NCBI RefSeq assembly: GCF_015865035.1
Contig: NZ_JADZGI010000001.1
Coordinates: forward strand, 744,001 to 808,000
Length of the DNA: 64,000 nucleotides
Reading direction: 5' to 3'
Source of the DNA: Novosphingobium aureum
GTDB lineage: Bacteria > Pseudomonadota > Alphaproteobacteria > Sphingomonadales > Sphingomonadaceae
Position 1 is the stretch's first letter; each line of letters starts with the position of its first letter. This document shows positions 60,459 to 64,000 of the stretch, piece after piece. Position numbers and translations under genes: made by a program. The notes under the pieces are model-generated. The model searched no databases. It was not told where the DNA came from and saw only the letters and a list, made by a program, of their open reading frames with translations.

Positions 60459-61898
60459 TCATTCATGCTGCGCCCAGCCGCCACCGAGCGCGAGGAACAG
60501 GTCGATCTGGCTCTGCGCCTCGGCATCGTGGGCTGCGCGGGCGGCATCGCGGGCCTCGATCAGCGAAGCGCGGCTGGTGAGGTCGTCGCGAAGGGCGAGC
60601 TTGCCCGCGGCGAACATCGTGCGGCTCTGCGCATCGAGTTCGCGCGCCTTGTCGAGCGCCTCGTCGAGATCGAGCGCGTGATTGTGGTTCTCGCGGTACC
60701 AGGCGAGCGCGGTCTCGGTCTCCTCGAGCGCACCCAGCACCGCGGCGTCGAAGCGTGCGAAGGCCGCATCGGCATCGGCGCGCGCCAGCGTGACCTTGGC
60801 GCGCTGGGCGCGTGTCGGGAATATCCATGAGAGCATAGAGCCGATCGACCAGTGTCCGGCCATGGCCGAGCCGACATCGGCAAGCAGGCCCGAGGTGCCA
60901 CCGCCAAGCCCGATCGCGACGTGCGGGTAGAGGTCGGCCTCGGCCACGCCGATCCCGGCAGTTGCCGAGGCGAGGGTGCGCTCGGCCGCGCGCACGTCGG
61001 GGCGGCGTGCGAGCAGGGTACCCGCATCGCCGACCGGGAGCGGGCGCGAGAGTTCGGGCAGCGCCCGGCAGGTCTCGGCCTCGCGCGGATATTCCGCGGG
61101 CGTTTTGCCGAGGAGGAAGGCGAGCTCGTAAAGCCCGGCCCGCGCGGCTGCGCGGTGGCGCGGCACGCGTGCCCGGGCATCGGAAAGGGCCTTCTGCGCG
61201 CCGGTGACTTGCGGCAAGCCGATCTTGCCCGCGGCGTAGAGGTGCTCGCTCGCCGTCACCATGTGCTCGGCAGTGGCGACGGCTTCCTCGGCCAGTTCGA
61301 CCGCCTCGTTCTCTCCGCACACGCCGACATAGGCGCGCGCGACTTGCGCCGCGACGGTGACCTGTACCGCCTCGAATGTGGCTTCGCTTGCCTCGTGTCC
61401 GGTCTCGGCGGCCTCGACCCGGCGCCGGATCTGGCCGAACAGGTCGAGCTGGTAAGCGACGCTGCCACCGCCCACACCCAGCGTCGAGACGGGCACCGTC
61501 TCGAAGTGGAGGAAGGATTCGCCCGAGAGCCTTGCCCGCTCGACCGCGGCATCGAGCGAGACTTGCGGATCGCCGATGCCCTTTGTCGCGCGCAGCATCG
61601 CCGCAGAGCGTGCGAGGTTGGCACCCGCAGCGCGCAAGTCGGTGTTTGCCGCCAGCGCCTCCTCCTCGAGACGGTCCAGCACCGGGTCCTCGTAAAGCGA
61701 CCACCAGCGCGGCGGCAGCGGCTGCGTGCTGGTCAGCGTGTCGGCGCTTGGCGCGTCGGGCGTGAGCGGGCCTTGCGCCTGCGGGCGGGCGATCGCGGCG
61801 TTCGCGGGGACATGGTAGTCGGGGCCGATGGTGCACCCTGCCAGCAGCGCGGCGCTGCCGAGCGCGAGGGTGATGGAAAAAGCTGTCGGGCGCGCCAT
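60459..61898 (-). CDS. Outer-membrane efflux lipoprotein (NodT type)
   Basis: A 479-residue TolC-like channel. It begins MARPTAFSITLALGSAALLAGCTIG, a lipoprotein signal with an LAGC lipobox. The two efflux repeats show YQLDLFGQIRRRVE and LLARRPDVRAAERTLAS. It starts 1 bp into the stop of the adaptor gene, so it is the last gene of a four-gene export operon. Confidence 0.92.
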   Translation of the reverse strand: MARPTAFSITLALGSAALLAGCTIGPDYHVPANAAIARPQAQGPLTPDAPSADTLTSTQPLPPRWWSLYEDPVLDRLEEEALAANTDLRAAGANLARSAAMLRATKGIGDPQVSLDAAVERARLSGESFLHFETVPVSTLGVGGGSVAYQLDLFGQIRRRVEAAETGHEASEATFEAVQVTVAAQVARAYVGVCGENEAVELAEEAVATAEHMVTASEHLYAAGKIGLPQVTGAQKALSDARARVPRHRAAARAGLYELAFLLGKTPAEYPREAETCRALPELSRPLPVGDAGTLLARRPDVRAAERTLASATAGIGVAEADLYPHVAIGLGGGTSGLLADVGSAMAGHWSIGSMLSWIFPTRAQRAKVTLARADADAAFARFDAAVLGALEETETALAWYRENHNHALDLDEALDKARELDAQSRTMFAAGKLALRDDLTSRASLIEARDAARAAHDAEAQSQIDLFLALGGGWAQHE

Positions 61899-62869
61899 CA
61901 GCGTTCGCCCGTCATGTCGAGCGAGACCGACACGGTGCGACCCGAGATCAGCGCGAGGTCGCGCGGAGCCTCGTCGATATGGATGCGCACCGGCACGCGC
62001 TGGGGCAGGCGCACCCACGAGAACGAGGGATTGATCGCGGGCAGCATGTCGTCGCTGCCGATCCGGTCGTGGTCCCTGATGCCCGCCGCGATCGAGACGA
62101 CATGGCCGCGGATCGGCGCGTCCTCGCCCATGGCATGGATCAGCGCCTTCTGGCCGAGGTGGACGTGGGGCAGCTTGGTTTCCTCGAAGTAGCCCTCGAC
62201 GCGCAGGCTCGCCGTATCGACGAGCGCGAGCACCGCATCGCCTGCCTCGACGTAGTTGCCGACGCGCAGGTTGATGTCGGAGAGGTAGCCGTCGACCGGG
62301 GCCACCACCCGCGTGCGCGCGAGATCGAGCCGCGCCAGCTCGAGCGCGTTGCGCGCGGCGGCGAGGCGCGCCTTCGCTTCGCCGACTTGCGCCTCGGCCT
62401 CGCCGCGCGCCGCCTCGAGTTCGCCTGCGCGGGTCTGCGAGCGCTGGCGCTCCTCGCTCGGCAGCAGTTCGCCAAGGCCGGTGTCGCGCGCTTCCTCGCG
62501 GCGGGCCTCGGCAAGGCTGACGCCGGCGCGCCGGGCGGAGAAGCGGGCACTCTCGAGCTGCGCCTGCGCCTGCTGCACCGCGACCTCGGCCTCGTGCAGC
62601 GCGATGGTATAGCGCGCGTGGTCGATCTCGAAGAGGATGTCGCCGCGGCGGACCTTCTGGTCGTGGTCGAAGTGGACCGCGGTGACGAGCCCGCCCACGT
62701 CGGGCGCGACCTGCACTACGTCGGCGCGGATACGCCCGTCGCGCGTCCAGGGATCGGACTGGTAATAGGTGAAGACCGAGCGCCCGGCCCAGAGCGCGAC
62801 CAGCACGAGGGCGCAGGTCAGCGCGATCGAGACCAGCTTGCGGCGACGTTCGGCGGTACCAGGGGTCAT
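61898..62869 (-). CDS. HlyD/EmrA-type membrane fusion protein
   Basis: A 323-residue adaptor with one N-terminal transmembrane helix (LVSIALTCALVLVALWAG). The lipoyl domain appears in VDGYLSDINLRVGNYVE and a long helical hairpin lies about residues 85-175. The C-terminal beta domain holds AISGRT-like ends. This is the AaeA type that pairs with FUSC pumps. It lies between DUF1656 and the channel. Confidence 0.92.
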   Translation of the reverse strand: MTPGTAERRRKLVSIALTCALVLVALWAGRSVFTYYQSDPWTRDGRIRADVVQVAPDVGGLVTAVHFDHDQKVRRGDILFEIDHARYTIALHEAEVAVQQAQAQLESARFSARRAGVSLAEARREEARDTGLGELLPSEERQRSQTRAGELEAARGEAEAQVGEAKARLAAARNALELARLDLARTRVVAPVDGYLSDINLRVGNYVEAGDAVLALVDTASLRVEGYFEETKLPHVHLGQKALIHAMGEDAPIRGHVVSIAAGIRDHDRIGSDDMLPAINPSFSWVRLPQRVPVRIHIDEAPRDLALISGRTVSVSLDMTGER

Positions 62870-62872
62870 GGG

Positions 62873-63088
62873 TCAGTGTCCGGCGAGCAGGGGTGGGAGG
62901 AGGTGGACCAGCATGGCCCAGACGACGACGAAGAGTGCGGTGTCGAACAGTACCGCGTGCCAGATCCAGCGGTAGAGGCGCAGCGCGGAGAGCAGGCGAT
63001 GGATCACGAAGGTGAGGACGAGCGCGATCAGGCCGTCGACCGGGGCGGCGGCGACGTAGATCACGCCGAACAGGTAGTCTGCGGTCAT
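62873..63088 (-). CDS. DUF1656 small membrane protein
   Basis: A 71-residue protein with two membrane helices (FGVIYVAAAPVDGLIALVL and HAVLFDTALFVVVWAMLV). DUF1656 proteins (AaeX type) accompany FUSC and HlyD genes in aromatic-acid exporters. Its ATG overlaps the FUSC stop as ATGA, and the adaptor starts 3 bp downstream. Confidence 0.92.
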   Translation of the reverse strand: MTADYLFGVIYVAAAPVDGLIALVLTFVIHRLLSALRLYRWIWHAVLFDTALFVVVWAMLVHLLPPLLAGH

Positions 63089-64000
63089 GCCGGGCGCTCG
63101 CTATGAAAGTCCGGGCTGCGAAAGTCGGGCGCATCGGGAAACAGGTTGCGGCGCAGCGCGACGAGCGCGGCGAGGCCCTCGGCGGGATCGGCGCCGAGGA
63201 TCTCGCCCGAGAGACCCTGCCTGTGTTCCGGCTTGCCGAGCATCAGGCGCAGCGCCGTGTCGATGCGGGCAAGCAGGCGGGCAGGGGGCGGCGCGATGGC
63301 GTGGCCCGTGTCGCGATAGGCGCGTGCGACGTCGCGCAGCACGCGCGCAAGTGCGAGCGCGAGCTTGCGTTCGACCTGCGTGCGCAAGTGCTGGAGGGTG
63401 ACGATGTTCACCGCCACGCGTACCTCGCGCAGGCTGGACGTGGCCGTCTCCATGTGCGCCTCGTTCCTGTCGCCAAGCCGCTGGGTGATGAGCGCGAGGC
63501 GGTCGGTCACCCGTCCCAGCATCGTCACCGGGCTCGGCGGGGCGGAGGCCGAGGCAAGGGCGACGAGGTCGCGGCGCAGGCGCACGCGCAGCCGGGCGAT
63601 GATCGTGTCGACGCCCGCGCTGCGCAAGGTGGCCGTCACGCTGGCCGCGACCAGCAGCCCCAGGACCTGCCCTGCGTTGGCATTGATGAAGCGGGCAAGG
63701 TTGGCGTGAAAGCTCTCCTGCAGTGCCAGCGCATTGGCGAAGCCGAGCATGGCGGCCGAGCCCATCATGCCAAGGCGCGGGTGGGGGATGATCCAGCCCG
63801 CGACGAGCAGCGTGGGGGCAAGCATGACCGCGAGCGGGATGAAGCCGTCGATCGGCGGCAGCAGCACGAAGAGATAGAAGCACGCGACCGGAAGCGCGGC
63901 GAGCAGCGCGCCGCCGAAGCGCAGGATCATCGGCACCGGGTTGTCGAGCGCGGCGAAGAGGCAGCAGAACACCCCGGCCATCATCGCCGAGATGCCTCCG
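63085..64000 (-). CDS. FUSC family exporter (AaeB-like), 5' part off window
   Basis: The C-terminal 304 residues of a FUSC protein are in the window; the frame is open through base 64000, so the N-terminus is missing. Visible are several membrane helices (CFYLFVLLPPIDGFIPLAVML), then a cytoplasmic helical region (LRVRLRRDLVALASASA). The segment NANAGQVLGLLVAASV is the start of the last membrane block. FUSC pumps export hydroxybenzoates, fusaric acid and similar compounds. It is the first gene seen in the export operon. Confidence 0.9.
   Translation of the reverse strand, partial: GGISAMMAGVFCCLFAALDNPVPMILRFGGALLAALPVACFYLFVLLPPIDGFIPLAVMLAPTLLVAGWIIPHPRLGMMGSAAMLGFANALALQESFHANLARFINANAGQVLGLLVAASVTATLRSAGVDTIIARLRVRLRRDLVALASASAPPSPVTMLGRVTDRLALITQRLGDRNEAHMETATSSLREVRVAVNIVTLQHLRTQVERKLALALARVLRDVARAYRDTGHAIAPPPARLLARIDTALRLMLGKPEHRQGLSGEILGADPAEGLAALVALRRNLFPDAPDFRSPDFHSERPA

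Noticed and set aside
1..64000. CRISPR array, tRNA, rRNA, integrase or transposase
   Set aside because: No regularly spaced repeats, tRNA-like folds, rRNA stretches or recombinase motifs were recognised on either strand.

Overview
The window is GC-rich, gene-dense alphaproteobacterial DNA. TIGR01782-like TonB receptor architecture, REP-like repeats of the kind seen in sphingomonads, stacked beta-oxidation genes and secreted peptidases point to a sphingomonad, probably Novosphingobium or a near relative. This is inferred from gene style, not from a marker gene. No rRNA, tRNA, CRISPR array, transposase or phage gene was seen.

Layout. (1) 1-10.7 kb: an acyl-CoA catabolic cluster (two SDRs, thiolase, enoyl-CoA hydratase, three acyl-CoA dehydrogenases, a FadB-type fusion, a nitronate-monooxygenase-like flavoprotein), arranged as three divergent pairs. 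Each divergent promoter carries a similar 20-bp AT-rich element, suggesting one shared regulator. (2) 11.2-17.8 kb: a TetR repressor divergent from a complete RND efflux operon, with a clear palindromic operator between them. (3) 18.0-45.7 kb: the most interesting region. It combines a DUF1680 beta-L-arabinofuranosidase (GH127/GH146), a GH43 enzyme, a GH27 alpha-galactosidase with an extra N-terminal domain, two large DUF5695-like proteins, an M24 Xaa-Pro peptidase, a DPP-IV-like S9 peptidase, a DUF885 HExxH peptidase, an unfamiliar HEFSH zinc-peptidase candidate, a TonB receptor, two LecA-like secreted proteins, and genes that look like trans-4-hydroxy-L-proline catabolism (epimerase, D-hydroxyproline dehydrogenase, pyrroline-hydroxycarboxylate deaminase, Ldh_2 reductase) with a FadR-type GntR regulator. 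Copies of a palindrome related to ATATCGTATACGATAT lie before its main transcription units. I read this as a locus for using plant hydroxyproline-rich glycoproteins (extensin type): strip arabinose and galactose, cut the proline-rich backbone, then oxidise hydroxyproline.

(4) 46-48.7 kb: ECF sigma and anti-sigma genes divergent from a secreted S8 protease, with a perfect 14-bp inverted repeat between them. (5) 48.8-51.7 kb: an atypical zinc-ribbon protein gene of apparently lower GC, a Gly/Ala/Ser-rich exported protein and a PhnA-like protein lacking its zinc ribbon. (6) 51.7-56.8 kb: a GreA-like/Hsp70 pair divergent from a YdeP-type molybdopterin oxidoreductase and FdhD. (7) 56.8-60.4 kb: two SnoaL-like proteins, a Rieske ferredoxin and two medium-chain reductases. 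(8) 60.5-64 kb: an aromatic-acid-type exporter (FUSC, DUF1656, HlyD, NodT-type outer-membrane factor), with the FUSC gene running off the window.

Functions are read from motifs and family memory; no database search was run.
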